Shown: positions 24,604-33,477 of the stretch, in pieces
How the letters are laid out: the number at the start of each line of letters is the position of its first letter
Numbering within the stretch: position 1 is the first letter of the stretch
Origin: Chthonomonas sp.
GTDB lineage: Bacteria; Armatimonadota; Fimbriimonadia; Fimbriimonadales; Fimbriimonadaceae
Reading direction: 5' to 3'
Assembly (NCBI GenBank): GCA_016788425.1
Contig: JAEURQ010000002.1
Coordinates: forward strand, 806,001 to 870,000
DNA length: 64,000 bases
The notes under the pieces: model-generated
Databases searched by the model: none
What the model was told of the DNA's origin: nothing
The model's input: only the letters and a program-made list of their open reading frames with translations
Made by a program: the position numbers and the translations under genes

Positions 24604-25584
24604 TCAGCCAATCTTGTGAACGCAGGCGATGACATCGTCTTCGTTCGGGATGCACTGAAGCTCGAGGACGCGAGCGTAGGGCATGGGCACGTTCAGACCG
24701 CCGACCCGACCCACCGGAGCGTCGAGATCGTCGAAGCAGTCTTCGTTGATGCGCGAGGCAATCTCAGCGCCGAAACCACCGCTCTTCCAGTCTTCGTAAA
24801 CCACTACCGCGCGGTGCGTCTTGCGGACCGAGTTGTAGATCGTTTCCGTGTCAAGCGGCTTAAGCGAGCGCACGTCCACCACTTCCACGTCGAAGCCATC
24901 TTTCTCCAGCTTTTCGGCGGCGGCGAGGCACACATGCACCATGCGGCTGTAGGCAATCAGCGTCAAATCCTTGCCTTCCTTCACCACCTTGGCCTTGCCG
25001 AAGGGGATCGTGAAGTCAATGTCATCAATGTCGATGTCGGCCTTGATCCCGTAAACGCCCGGGTTTTCGGTGAAGATAACCGGGTTGTCATCGCGGATTG
25101 AAGTGCGGAGCAGACCTACAGCATCCTCGGGGAACGCTGGGGCAACGACCTTGAGGCCAGGAGTGTGGGCGTACCAGCCTTCCATGCTGTGGCTGTGTTG
25201 AGCCGACAGCTGATTGGCCGCGCCACCGGGACCGCGCACCACGATGGGTACCGTGGCTTGACCACCGGTCATGTAGTGAATCTTTGCAGCGTGGTTGATG
25301 ATCTGGTCGAGCGCGAGAATCGAGAACGACATGGTCATCATTTCGACCACCGGTCGCAGACCGACCATGGCCGCGCCGGTCGCCATCCCGACAATCCCGG
25401 GTTCGCTAATCGGCGTGTCGAGCACGCGCTTTTCCTTGAAGCGCTCAAAGAGACCTTGGGTCACGCGGAACGTGCCCTGGTAACGGCCAATGTCTTCGCC
25501 CATGAGGAAGACCATCGGATCGCGCTCAATTTCGGCGATCAGAGTTTCGCGGATTGCCTCGCGGTAAGTAAGTGTCTTGGCCAT
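24604..25584 (-). CDS. pdhB: 2-oxo acid dehydrogenase E1 component, beta subunit (pyruvate type)
   Basis: A 326-residue E1-beta subunit. Typical segments: TYREAIRETLIAEIERD, FLMGEDIGRYQGTFRVTQGL (about 28-47, with the Glu that activates thiamine diphosphate), DTPISEPGIVGMATGAA and GGAANQLSAQHSHSMEGWY. It pairs with the alpha subunit encoded just upstream (TAATG one-base overlap). The heterotetramer decarboxylates pyruvate or a branched-chain 2-oxo acid and passes the acyl group to E2. No E2 or E3 gene lies in the window, so pyruvate rather than acetoin or branched-chain substrates is a family-based guess. Confidence 0.9.
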   Translation of the reverse strand: MAKTLTYREAIRETLIAEIERDPMVFLMGEDIGRYQGTFRVTQGLFERFKEKRVLDTPISEPGIVGMATGAAMVGLRPVVEMMTMSFSILALDQIINHAAKIHYMTGGQATVPIVVRGPGGAANQLSAQHSHSMEGWYAHTPGLKVVAPAFPEDAVGLLRTSIRDDNPVIFTENPGVYGIKADIDIDDIDFTIPFGKAKVVKEGKDLTLIAYSRMVHVCLAAAEKLEKDGFDVEVVDVRSLKPLDTETIYNSVRKTHRAVVVYEDWKSGGFGAEIASRINEDCFDDLDAPVGRVGGLNVPMPYARVLELQCIPNEDDVIACVHKIG

Positions 25585-26600
25585 TAGTGTCCCTTCTCCG
25601 GCATCATGTCGCTGTACACGTGCGTGTACACGTCTTCGATCGGCGGGAACGGGCTGGCGTCCGCGGCCTCATAGATTCGTTCGACTTCGTTTTCGTACTC
25701 CTCGTTGATCGCTTCCATCTTTTCTTGCGTCATGATGTTGCGTTCGAGCAGTACGGCTTCCAGCAGCTTAATCGGGTCGCGTTCCTTCGCCTTTGCCACC
25801 TCTTCCGGGGTGCGGTACAGGCTCTGATCGTTGTCCGCCGCGCCGTGACCGGAGAAGCGGTAGTTCATGATTTCGATGAGGGCCGGGCGCTGCTCCTTGC
25901 GGACTTGATCCACGATGCGTCGCGCATCGCTGAGCACTTGCAGCAGGTCCATGCCGTCCACTCGCTCGCTGATCATGCCGAACGGCACGCCGCGCTTCCA
26001 AAGCTCGGTGTCGGCGGCGTGGTACTCAAGACGAGTGCCCATCGCAAACTCGTTGTTTTCGATGATGAAGATCACGGGCAAGTCCCAAAGGGCGGCCATG
26101 TTCATGGTTTCGAAGAACACGCCCGCGTTGGCCGCGCCGTCCCCAAGGAAGCACAGGGTCACACGATCTTCGCCTTTGTACTTGCTCCCCAGGGCAAGTC
26201 CGCCGCCGAGCGCGGTGTGCCCGCCGACGATGCCCCAGCCGCCAAAGAAGCCGCGTTCGATATCGTACAGGTGCATCGAGCCGCCCTTGCCAAAGCTGTA
26301 GCCGTCCTTGCGGCCCATGATCTCGGCCATCAGCTTAATTGGGTCCGAACCCAGAATCAGCGGTTGGGCGTGATCGCGGTAAGCGGTAATGATGTAGTCC
26401 CAACCCTGCTTAATCGCATGGAGCCAACCAACTGCGGTGGCCTCCATTCCGATGTAGACGTGCAGGTAACCGCCGGCTTTACCCGTGCGGTAGATCTGGT
26501 TACATTTTTCTTCAAAATGGCGGATAAAGACCATCTCGCGATAGTAGGTCTCCAGCATCGCCGGGGTTTCGGTGGGTTCAATATCGGCTGGTTTTGCCAC
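25584..26600 (-). CDS. pdhA: 2-oxo acid dehydrogenase E1 component, alpha subunit (pyruvate type)
   Basis: A 338-residue E1-alpha subunit. The thiamine diphosphate motif is present as LGDGAANAGVFFETMN with the closing IIENNEFAMGT (about 150-185). The phosphorylation-loop-like region YRFSGHGAADNDQSLYR (about 255-271) and the HLYDIERGFFGGWGIVG loop support a PdhA type. Start GTG at 26600 with GGAG nine bases upstream. A nearly perfect palindrome, CCTACCTAGGCAGG, at 26628-26641 lies in the promoter region and could be an operator. Confidence 0.9.
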   Translation of the reverse strand: MAKPADIEPTETPAMLETYYREMVFIRHFEEKCNQIYRTGKAGGYLHVYIGMEATAVGWLHAIKQGWDYIITAYRDHAQPLILGSDPIKLMAEIMGRKDGYSFGKGGSMHLYDIERGFFGGWGIVGGHTALGGGLALGSKYKGEDRVTLCFLGDGAANAGVFFETMNMAALWDLPVIFIIENNEFAMGTRLEYHAADTELWKRGVPFGMISERVDGMDLLQVLSDARRIVDQVRKEQRPALIEIMNYRFSGHGAADNDQSLYRTPEEVAKAKERDPIKLLEAVLLERNIMTQEKMEAINEEYENEVERIYEAADASPFPPIEDVYTHVYSDMMPEKGH

Positions 26601-26716
26601 GTAGAGGTACTCCTGGTTTCTGATGAGCCTACCTAGGCAGGACAGAGCAGTTCTACGGTGACTTAACGCGGCTGCGCCATTGAAGCGCGATTAGTCGCCG
26701 GAGAGAGTTTACCAAG

Positions 26717-26722
26717 TACAAT
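26717..26722 (+). promoter_or_regulatory. -10 box TACAAT upstream of pyrH
   Basis: TACAAT ends 11 bases before the ATG at 26734, giving a predicted leader of only about five bases with no proper SD. Confidence 0.5.
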
Positions 26723-26733
26723 CACTCTTTGGA

Positions 26734-27453
26734 ATGAGTACTCCCCGATTCAAACGCGTTCTCCTCAAAATTAGCGGCGAGGCCCTCGCCGGAAACCAAG
26801 GCTTTGGCCTCGACGGCGACACGATTAGCTTTATTGCTCAGGAAGTCGTCAAGGTCGCCGAGAAAGGCGTTCAAGTCGGCATCGTCGTAGGGGGCGGCAA
26901 CTTCATTCGGGGCGAACAGTTCTCCAAGGGCGGCTACGACCGCAGCGTGGCCGACCAAATGGGCATGCTCGGCACGGTCATGAACTCGCTCGCGCTGCAA
27001 AACGCCATTGAGCAGAGCGGCCTTCAGACCCGCGTGCAAAGCGCGATCACCGTAAGCCAAGTGGCCGAACCCTTTATCGTGCGCCGCGCCATTCGCCACT
27101 TGGAAAAAGGCCGTGCGGTGATCTTTGCGGCCGGCACCGGCAACCCCTACTTTACGACCGACACCGCGGGCGTGCTCCGCGCGCTGGAGATTCATGCCGA
27201 CGTGATCATGAAAGCGACCAAGGTAGATGGCGTCTACGACAAAGACCCCAAGAAGCACACCGACGCCGTGAAGTACGACAGCCTGAGCTTTGACACCGCC
27301 ATTGAGAACCGCCTCGGCGTGATGGATCAGACCGCATTTACGATGTGCCGGGAGCATGATCTGCCCATCATCGTGTTAGACTTAAGTGAACGAGACGCAA
27401 TGGTGCGGGCCGCAATGGGCGAATCCGTCGGCACCCTTGTCGGAGGAAAGTAA
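26734..27453 (+). CDS. pyrH: UMP kinase
   Basis: A 239-residue hexameric amino acid kinase family enzyme making UDP from UMP. Motifs: RVLLKISGEALAG (about 7-19), VGIVVGGGNFIRG (about 49-61), FAAGTGNPYFTTDTAG (about 131-146) and KATKVDGVYDKDPKK (about 160-174). First gene of the widely conserved pyrH-frr-uppS cluster; frr starts two bases after its stop. The usual rpsB-tsf genes are not upstream; pdhA lies there in the opposite direction. Confidence 0.97.
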   Translation: MSTPRFKRVLLKISGEALAGNQGFGLDGDTISFIAQEVVKVAEKGVQVGIVVGGGNFIRGEQFSKGGYDRSVADQMGMLGTVMNSLALQNAIEQSGLQTRVQSAITVSQVAEPFIVRRAIRHLEKGRAVIFAAGTGNPYFTTDTAGVLRALEIHADVIMKATKVDGVYDKDPKKHTDAVKYDSLSFDTAIENRLGVMDQTAFTMCREHDLPIIVLDLSERDAMVRAAMGESVGTLVGGK

Positions 27454-27455
27454 CA

Positions 27456-28010
27456 ATGGACGAATTACTGAAAGATGCCGAACACCGCATGGAGCAAGCC
27501 ATCGACGCGATGGTGCACGACTTTTCCACCATCCGAACGGGCCGCGCGAATCCCAGCGTGCTCGAGCGGGTGCACGTGGACTACTACGGCACGGAAACCC
27601 CGATTAGCCAAATCGCCAACGTCTCGGTTCCCGAGCCGCGACAACTGCTGATTGCGCCCTACGAAAAGAGCATGATCCCGGTGATCGAGCGCGCGATTCT
27701 TAAGAGCGACCTCGGCATCACGCCGAGCAGTGACAGCGCTGGCATTCGCCTGAACTTCCCGCAAATGACCGAAGAGCGCCGCAAGGAGATGGTTAAGCAG
27801 GTTCATGCTCGCGCCGAGCAAGCGTGCATCGCCATCCGCAACGTGCGCCGCGACGCCAACGATCACGGCAAGGCCAAACAAAAAGCCAAGGAAATTAGCG
27901 AAGACGATTTGAAGGGCTTTGAAGTGAAGGTTCAAAAGATCACCGACCGCCACGTCGATCGGGCCCACGAGCTCCAAGCGAAGAAAGACGCCGAGCTCAT
28001 GGAAATCTAA
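27456..28010 (+). CDS. frr: Ribosome recycling factor
   Basis: A 184-residue RRF that splits post-termination ribosomes with EF-G. Conserved parts: HDFSTIRTGRANPSVLERV (about 22-40), NVSVPEPRQLLIAPYEKSM (about 58-76), the LTEERRK-like MTEERRKEMVKQVHARAE and the C-terminal helix EDDLKGFEVKVQKITDRHV. Full length. GGAGG within the end of pyrH provides the ribosome binding site. Eight bases separate it from uppS. Confidence 0.97.
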   Translation: MDELLKDAEHRMEQAIDAMVHDFSTIRTGRANPSVLERVHVDYYGTETPISQIANVSVPEPRQLLIAPYEKSMIPVIERAILKSDLGITPSSDSAGIRLNFPQMTEERRKEMVKQVHARAEQACIAIRNVRRDANDHGKAKQKAKEISEDDLKGFEVKVQKITDRHVDRAHELQAKKDAELMEI

Positions 28011-28018
28011 GCGCCGGC

Positions 28019-28747
28019 ATGCCCACGCTCTTGCAGGCGGCCCAGCGCGCCGGCCTCGACCTTGATCAGTTGCCCCAGCACGTCGCCATCATCATGGATG
28101 GCAACGGTCGCTGGGCAACGGGCAAAGGTTTGGGACGCCTGCTTGGCCACCGCGAGGGCTACAAAACTCTCAAGAGCGTGGTGGAAGCCGCCGGCGAACT
28201 CGGTGTCAAGTTCCTTACCGTGTATGCATTCAGCGCCGAAAACTGGCGACGCCCCCAAAGCGAAGTTGCGGGCCTGATGAAGCTCATCGAAGGCGCGATG
28301 CGAGAGCAAACTCAGCACCTCGTGAACAAAAATGTGCGCGTCGCGATCACGGGCCGCATGCACGAGCTTCCGGTTTCGCTTCGCGAAGCTCTTGAAGAGG
28401 GCATCGCCGCGACCCGGCACTGCACCGGCATGACCTTTTGCCTCGCGATCAACTACGGCGGTCGGGCGGAGATTGTGGACGCGGTGCGGTCCGTTACGGC
28501 CAGTGGCGCGGAGGTCACCGAGGAGGCAATTTCAGCCCATCTTTATCACCCCGAGCATCCCGAACCCGATCTGATGATCCGCACGGCGGGCGAAATGCGG
28601 TGGAGCAATTTTCTGATTTGGCAAGCCGCCTACGCCGAGCTTGTCGTCACCAAAGTGAGCTGGCCGGAGTTCACCGGCAAGTCGCTAATTGACGCGCTAG
28701 TGGAGTACCAAAAGCGCACGCGCAAGTTCGGCGGCCTCGTTTCGTAG
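28019..28747 (+). CDS. uppS: Isoprenyl (undecaprenyl) diphosphate synthase
   Basis: A 242-residue cis-prenyltransferase that makes the C55 lipid carrier for peptidoglycan and surface glycans. Motifs: HVAIIMDGNGRWATGKG (about 21-37, catalytic Asp), GHREGYKTLKSVVEA, LTVYAFSAENWRRP (about 66-79), and DLMIRTAGEMRWSNFLIWQ near 182-200, where GEMR replaces the usual GE.R. An N-terminal extension of about 15 residues is not conserved. Third gene of pyrH-frr-uppS; cdsA and dxr, common next neighbours, are absent. Confidence 0.95.
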   Translation: MPTLLQAAQRAGLDLDQLPQHVAIIMDGNGRWATGKGLGRLLGHREGYKTLKSVVEAAGELGVKFLTVYAFSAENWRRPQSEVAGLMKLIEGAMREQTQHLVNKNVRVAITGRMHELPVSLREALEEGIAATRHCTGMTFCLAINYGGRAEIVDAVRSVTASGAEVTEEAISAHLYHPEHPEPDLMIRTAGEMRWSNFLIWQAAYAELVVTKVSWPEFTGKSLIDALVEYQKRTRKFGGLVS

Positions 28748-28807
28748 GCGTTCCTCGCAACGTTGCCGGGTTGCCGTCCGTCCCCAGTCTGGTAAAAGTC
28801 GCAGGGC

Positions 28808-30262
28808 ATGAAGATTCTTTACGTTTCAGTTGAAGTGGCGCCATACGCCAAGGTGGGCGGTTTGGCCGATGTGGCCGAAGGCCTCCCCAAGGCATTGGTG
28901 GAAGCCGGTCACGACGTGCGCGTGGCGTGTCCCGCGTACGGAATGGCGATTGCCGATCCGGCGCTGCACATGCGGCACCGACACTCGCTGGAGGTCCAGA
29001 TGAACCCGATTTGGGAAGAAACGGTGGACCACTACGAGGGCGTGAACAGCGGTGTGCGCACTTGGCTGCTGGGCAACGAGAAGAACTTCGCCTGGGTGCA
29101 TCGCAGCGAAGACCTCTATTCTCACGGTCGGGACAGCTACCTGCTCTTCGCCCGCGCCATCATGGCCGCATGCGAAGCCGAAGGCTGGATCCCCGACGTG
29201 ATTAGCTGCAACGACTGGCAAACCGCGTTTCTGCCTGTGTTTGTGCGTGAGTTAGGCGGCGACAAGTGGGCCAATGTCGCGTGCACCTACACGATCCACA
29301 ACCTGGCTTATCAGGGCGAATTCGGGGCCGACACCTTGCCCAGCGCCGGCCTTTCTCCCGAGCTCTTCACCGGCGAAAAGCTGGAGTTTTTCGGGCGGGT
29401 CAACTTCCTGAAGTCGGCTTGCATGTTCGCGGACATTGTCAACACGGTGAGCCCTAAGTACGCGGAGGAGATTCAAACCGAGCGCTACGGGTGCGGGCTC
29501 TGGGGCGTCATGCAGTCGCTCTCCAGCACCGGTCGGTTGCGCGGAATCCTCAACGGCATTGATCTCGATCGCTTCGATCCGGAACACGATGAGGAACTCG
29601 AAGCCAAGTACACCGCCGCCAATTGGCGCGATAAGGTGCAGAACAAGCGCGAACTCCAAGGCGAACTGGATTGGGCCGTGGACGACGACATGCCGCTCCT
29701 GGCAATCGTCAGCCGCTTGAGCGACCAAAAAGGGTTTGACTTGCTCGTCAAGGCGATGCCCGGCATTCTCAACCTGCCCTCTCAACTGGTGATTCTCGCG
29801 GTGGGTGATCCGCACGCGGCCAGTCAATTGCGCCAACTTCAAGCCGAGTGGCCTGATCGTCTGCGATTGGTGGAGCGGTTCGACGCGCCTCTCGCGCAGC
29901 GCATTTATGGCGCCGCAGACATCTTCTTGATGCCGAGCCACTTTGAGCCGTGTGGCCTGGGGCAGCTGATCGCGATGCGCTACGGCTCGGTGCCGGTCGC
30001 CCGAATGACGGGTGGTCTCGCGAACACCGTGTTCGAAGGCAAGAACGGATTTGCTTACGACGAGGCCGCCGTTCGCCCGATGCTCGAAGCGATCTCACGC
30101 GCTGTAGAGACCTACAAATCGGACGCAAAAACCTGGGCCAAGTTGGTCGAAGCGGGCATGGCAGGCGATTACGGCTGGCGCGCTCCGGCGGAGGAATACG
30201 TCAAGATGTATGCCGATGCCATCGCAGCCCGAGCCAAGTCCGCAGCTCAAGCTCCTCGCTGA
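28808..30262 (+). CDS. glgA: Glycogen synthase
   Basis: A 484-residue GT5 enzyme that extends alpha-1,4-glucan from ADP-glucose. The N-terminal KILYVSVEVAPYAKVGGLAD contains the KVGGL ADP-glucose motif (about 15-19). TYTIHNLAYQGEFG, LNGIDLDRFDPEHDEEL, AIVSRLSDQKGFDLL and SHFEPCGLGQLIAMRYGSVP (about 378-397, with the catalytic Glu) follow in the expected order. No other glycogen gene is adjacent. Its last 53 bases overlap the start of the UDG gene, or fewer if a later UDG start is used. Confidence 0.95.
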   Translation: MKILYVSVEVAPYAKVGGLADVAEGLPKALVEAGHDVRVACPAYGMAIADPALHMRHRHSLEVQMNPIWEETVDHYEGVNSGVRTWLLGNEKNFAWVHRSEDLYSHGRDSYLLFARAIMAACEAEGWIPDVISCNDWQTAFLPVFVRELGGDKWANVACTYTIHNLAYQGEFGADTLPSAGLSPELFTGEKLEFFGRVNFLKSACMFADIVNTVSPKYAEEIQTERYGCGLWGVMQSLSSTGRLRGILNGIDLDRFDPEHDEELEAKYTAANWRDKVQNKRELQGELDWAVDDDMPLLAIVSRLSDQKGFDLLVKAMPGILNLPSQLVILAVGDPHAASQLRQLQAEWPDRLRLVERFDAPLAQRIYGAADIFLMPSHFEPCGLGQLIAMRYGSVPVARMTGGLANTVFEGKNGFAYDEAAVRPMLEAISRAVETYKSDAKTWAKLVEAGMAGDYGWRAPAEEYVKMYADAIAARAKSAAQAPR

Positions 30263-30830
30263 TCAGGCGAGCCGTTGTGTGGCGTGTGGGCTCGCCGCGC
30301 GCCGCACCAATGTGGTGTTTGGCGAGGGAGACTCCCGCTCGCCGCTGGTGCTCGTGGGCGAGGGGCCGGGCGACCATGAAGATCGTTCCGGTCGGCCATT
30401 CGTCGGGCGCGCGGGCCAACTTTTGGATCGCGCGTTGGTCGCGGCTGAGCTTTCCCGCGAGCAGGTTTACATCTGCAACACCGTCAAGTGCCGCGCGTGC
30501 GATTGGCGAGAAGGGAAGGCCCACAACCGCCCGCCCACGCCCGAGGAAGTGGCGGCCTGTCGCCAATGGCTATTGCCGCAACTCGCCATCATTCAGCCGC
30601 GGGTGATTCTTTGCATCGGCGCGCCCAGCGCCAAAAACCTGATTCGGAGCAACTTCAAAATCACCAAGGAACGTGGGGTGGCGTTCAGTTCGGAGCTCGC
30701 GCCGGTGGTCATGGCGACGCTACATCCGGCGTACATCATCCGGCAATCGTCGGCCACCAGCGACGGCGGGTTTGGGCTGTTGGTTGACGACATCCGAAGC
30801 GCCTGGGCCGCCGCGCATGACGCACAATAG
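30210..30830 (+). CDS. Uracil-DNA glycosylase, family 4/5 type (Fe-S)
   Basis: A 206-residue uracil-DNA glycosylase. LVGEGPGDHEDRSGRPFVG (about 48-66) and VMATLHPAYIIR (about 168-179) are motifs 1 and 2 of family 4. Probable 4Fe-4S ligands are Cys23, Cys26, Cys94 and Cys117. The gap between the last two carries an insertion, ACDWREGKAH, longer than the usual 14-17 residues, and brings an extra Cys97. The first ATG overlaps the end of glgA; a second ATG two codons later is equally possible. The 3' end overlaps the NanE-ROK gene by 14 bases. Confidence 0.9.
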   Translation: MPMPSQPEPSPQLKLLADQASRCVACGLAARRTNVVFGEGDSRSPLVLVGEGPGDHEDRSGRPFVGRAGQLLDRALVAAELSREQVYICNTVKCRACDWREGKAHNRPPTPEEVAACRQWLLPQLAIIQPRVILCIGAPSAKNLIRSNFKITKERGVAFSSELAPVVMATLHPAYIIRQSSATSDGGFGLLVDDIRSAWAAAHDAQ

Positions 30831-32229
30831 GGAAGTGATTCCGCCCCTTTCGCCGCTCGTGGTGAGCGTGCAATCGAGTTCCGACACCCTGCACGACCCC
30901 GCCATCTTGTTGCCGCTGGCGCAGGCGAGTCTGGAATCGGGTGCAGAGTGGCTCCGGCTGGAGGGCGTGGCGACGGTCTCGCTGATCCGAGGGGCAACCG
31001 GCGCGCCGACCATCGGCCTGATCAAGCGCGCTTACGAAGGCTCGACCATCTACATTACGGCCACCGCCAAGGAAGTCCAGGAACTCATTGACACCGGCTG
31101 CGAGGTCATTGCGCTGGACGGCACCGCCCGCCTTCGCCCAGCCGAAGACCTGAAAAGCCTGATCGCACTCATTCACAAAGCAGGGCGGTTGGCAATGGCC
31201 GACTGTGACAGCCTGGATTCCATTCAATACTCGCTGGCGGCGGGCGCAGATTGGGTGAGCACAACGCTGAGCGGCTACACCGAGGAAACCCAGCCGTCTC
31301 GCCCGGGGCCGAATCTCGACGTCGTACGCGCCGCCCGCAGGCTCACAACCAAGCCCTTGCTAGCCGAGGGTCGCTATGCGGAGGCTTGGCAAGTGCAAGC
31401 CGCGCGGCTTGCGGGCGCGAATTCGGTGGTCATTGGCGGCGCGATCAACGACCCGGTCAAGATGACCCGCGTCTTTGCCCAGGCCACGCAAACCAGCACA
31501 AATGAACCGGTGCTGGCGGTGGACATCGGCGGAACCTGGATGCGGTTCGCTACTTGGGACGGCGAGACCTTGCGCCATCTGGAGCGCGTGCCGACCCCGC
31601 GCCGCCCCGACGAGCGGGTCAACCTGATCGCCAGCTATGCCGTGCGCGGCGAGGCGACTCGGGTGGGCATCAGCACGGGCGGAACCGTGGACCCCGCTTC
31701 CGGCGAGATTTGGGAAGCCAAAGAGGAAATTATCCCTGGCCATCAAGGGCTCAACTTTCGGCTTGCGCACCCGCACCTGCACATTACCACGCTCAACGAT
31801 GGCCTAGCGACAGCTTGGGCGCATGCCTGCCTGCCGGAGTTCGCCGGGAAGCGCGTCGTGACGCTCGCGTTGGGTACGGGCGTAGGGTGTGGCATTGTCG
31901 ATCGCGGGCGCATTCTAATGGGCGCTCGCGGAGAATATCCGCGGCTCAACGACCTCCATCCGGCGGGCGGCGAAACCTTCGAAGACCTGCTCGGCGGCGT
32001 CAATCTCTCTCGCGAACCGACCGCCGAGGCAAAAGCCAAGGCGCAACGCGCCGCCAACGAAGCCATCGCCATGGTTCGCGGCCTCCTGCACCCCGACGCG
32101 ATCGTCATTTGCGGTGGAGTCGGGCTTGCCGATTGGCTGCAGGTGGACGCCGTGCGGTCGCCGTTTGGGCCCGATGCCGGCCTGATGGGCGCGGCCCAAC
32201 TTGTGAGTTGTCCACCGAGCACTTTGTAG
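30817..32229 (+). CDS. nanEK: Bifunctional N-acetylmannosamine-6-P epimerase / ROK kinase
   Basis: A 470-residue fusion. Residues about 10-214 are a NanE TIM barrel (SVQSSSDTLHDP, GAPTIGLIKR with the likely catalytic Lys70, LLAEGRY with Glu184, ANSVVIGGAI). Residues 221-470 are a ROK sugar kinase (LAVDIGGTWMRFA at 223-235, LNDGLATAWAHA with the catalytic Asp, ALGTGVGCGIVDRG). The ROK zinc motif CxCGxxGCxE is absent. Together the two halves would turn ManNAc to ManNAc-6-P and then GlcNAc-6-P in sialic acid or ManNAc use. No NanA, NanT or NagA/B gene is nearby. The ATG overlaps the UDG stop; GTG at 30835 is an alternative start. Confidence 0.9.
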   Translation: MTHNREVIPPLSPLVVSVQSSSDTLHDPAILLPLAQASLESGAEWLRLEGVATVSLIRGATGAPTIGLIKRAYEGSTIYITATAKEVQELIDTGCEVIALDGTARLRPAEDLKSLIALIHKAGRLAMADCDSLDSIQYSLAAGADWVSTTLSGYTEETQPSRPGPNLDVVRAARRLTTKPLLAEGRYAEAWQVQAARLAGANSVVIGGAINDPVKMTRVFAQATQTSTNEPVLAVDIGGTWMRFATWDGETLRHLERVPTPRRPDERVNLIASYAVRGEATRVGISTGGTVDPASGEIWEAKEEIIPGHQGLNFRLAHPHLHITTLNDGLATAWAHACLPEFAGKRVVTLALGTGVGCGIVDRGRILMGARGEYPRLNDLHPAGGETFEDLLGGVNLSREPTAEAKAKAQRAANEAIAMVRGLLHPDAIVICGGVGLADWLQVDAVRSPFGPDAGLMGAAQLVSCPPSTL

Positions 32230-32240
32230 GGCCGGTCTCG

Positions 32241-32246
32241 TACAAT
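32241..32246 (+). promoter_or_regulatory. -10 box TACAAT upstream of the acyl-CoA dehydrogenase gene
   Basis: TACAAT is 11 bases before ATG at 32258; an overlapping TACAGT (32246-32251) would be six bases before it. No SD. Confidence 0.5.
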
Positions 32247-32257
32247 ACAGTACCGAT

Positions 32258-33388
32258 ATGATTTTTCAACTGTGCCCCGAAGAAGCGGCATTTCTCGATC
32301 GTGTTCGTAAGTTCGTCGCCGAAGAAGTGCTTCCGAACACCCGCAAATGGGAAGCCGACAAGGTATTCCCGGATGCGATTTGGCCCCGCCTCGGCGAACT
32401 CGGCCTGTTGCGAATGACGCTGGCCAAGGACCAAGGCGGCGTTAGCTGCTCGGCCTACGTGGAAGCCTGCCGCGAAATCGCCAAGGGCGACCCGGCCCTC
32501 AGCATGAACGTGGCCGCTGTCAACGCTCTTTGCGTGGGTCACGTGGACTTGTTCGGCACGCCCGAGCAAAAGGAAAAGTACATGGCGGGCATGACCGCGG
32601 GCACCGTAAAGCTGGCCTGGGGGCTCACCGAGCCGGATGCTGGTTCGGACGCGCGCCGCGTGCAAACCAAAGCCGAAGCAATCGCCGATCGCCCGGGTTA
32701 CTTCTCGCTGAACGGTCGCAAGATGTTCATCACCAACGCGGGCAAGGCTGACCTCATTATCATGGTTTCGAACGTGGACACCAGCGTTTCCGCCGATGGC
32801 AAGAGCGCCTTCTTGGTCGAAACCGCGCAGGATGGCTTCCGCGATCCGTATCGCATCGACACGGTCGGCGTTTCGGCCTCGTACACCACCGGTTTTGACC
32901 TCGTCAACGCGGTTGGTTGGCACACGCCTTGCACCTTCACCGAGGCCATTGGCCTGCTTTATCGGGGCCGATTGGCGATCGCCGCCATGGCACTTGGCAT
33001 CGCCGAAAAGGCGCACGAACTGAGCGCCGAGTACAGCACCCAGCGCGAGCAATTCAACCGCCGCCTTTGCGATATGCAGTCGGTGCAAAACTTTATCGCC
33101 GACAACGAGATGGAAATCGAAGCCGCTCGCCTGCTTTTGCACAAGGGCGCCTCGATGTACGATCGCGGCGAGGACGTGGTGAAAATCAGCTCGATGGCTA
33201 AGCTCTACGCCAGCGAAGTCTCGAACCGCGCGACGAATCGCGCGATTCAGATTCACGGTGGCCGCGGCATGACGCAGGAATTCTTGGTCGAAAAGCTGTG
33301 GCGCGACGCCAAGCTCACCGAGATCGGCGAAGGTTGCAGCGAAATCCAGCGCATGGTCATCGCCAAGCAGGTTCTGAAAGCGTTATAA
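32258..33388 (+). CDS. Acyl-CoA dehydrogenase
   Basis: A 376-residue FAD enzyme that makes trans-2-enoyl-CoA. Conserved parts: LAKDQGGVSCSAYVEACREI, AWGLTEPDAGSDARRV (about 124-139, flavin contact), FITNAGKADLIIM, the RLAIAAMALGIAEKAHELS helix, IQIHGGRGMTQEF (about 330-342) and the catalytic base in EIGEGCSEIQRM (about 359-370). No transferase, enoyl-CoA hydratase or ETF gene adjoins it, so substrate chain length cannot be inferred. tRNA-Val follows on the same strand with its own promoter. Confidence 0.93.
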   Translation: MIFQLCPEEAAFLDRVRKFVAEEVLPNTRKWEADKVFPDAIWPRLGELGLLRMTLAKDQGGVSCSAYVEACREIAKGDPALSMNVAAVNALCVGHVDLFGTPEQKEKYMAGMTAGTVKLAWGLTEPDAGSDARRVQTKAEAIADRPGYFSLNGRKMFITNAGKADLIIMVSNVDTSVSADGKSAFLVETAQDGFRDPYRIDTVGVSASYTTGFDLVNAVGWHTPCTFTEAIGLLYRGRLAIAAMALGIAEKAHELSAEYSTQREQFNRRLCDMQSVQNFIADNEMEIEAARLLLHKGASMYDRGEDVVKISSMAKLYASEVSNRATNRAIQIHGGRGMTQEFLVEKLWRDAKLTEIGEGCSEIQRMVIAKQVLKAL

Positions 33389-33389
33389 T
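33384..33389 (+). promoter_or_regulatory. -10 box TATAAT of tRNA-Val
   Basis: TATAAT overlaps the stop codon of the acyl-CoA dehydrogenase gene and ends 12 bases before the tRNA 5' end, as expected for a tRNA with a short leader. Confidence 0.7.
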
Positions 33390-33401
33390 GTTGGTTCGCA
33401 A

Positions 33402-33477
33402 GGGCGGTTAGCTCAGTTGGTAGAGCGCCTCGCTTACACCGAGGATGTCGGGGGTTCGAGCCCCTCACCGCCCACCA
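33402..33477 (+). tRNA. tRNA-Val (anticodon UAC)
   Basis: A 76-base cloverleaf: acceptor GGGCGGT pairs with ACCGCCC, anticodon stem CCTCG/CGAGG with loop CTTACAC (anticodon TAC), T arm GGGGTTCGAGCCCC, and encoded CCA end. Decodes GUA and probably other Val codons. Confidence 0.97.
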
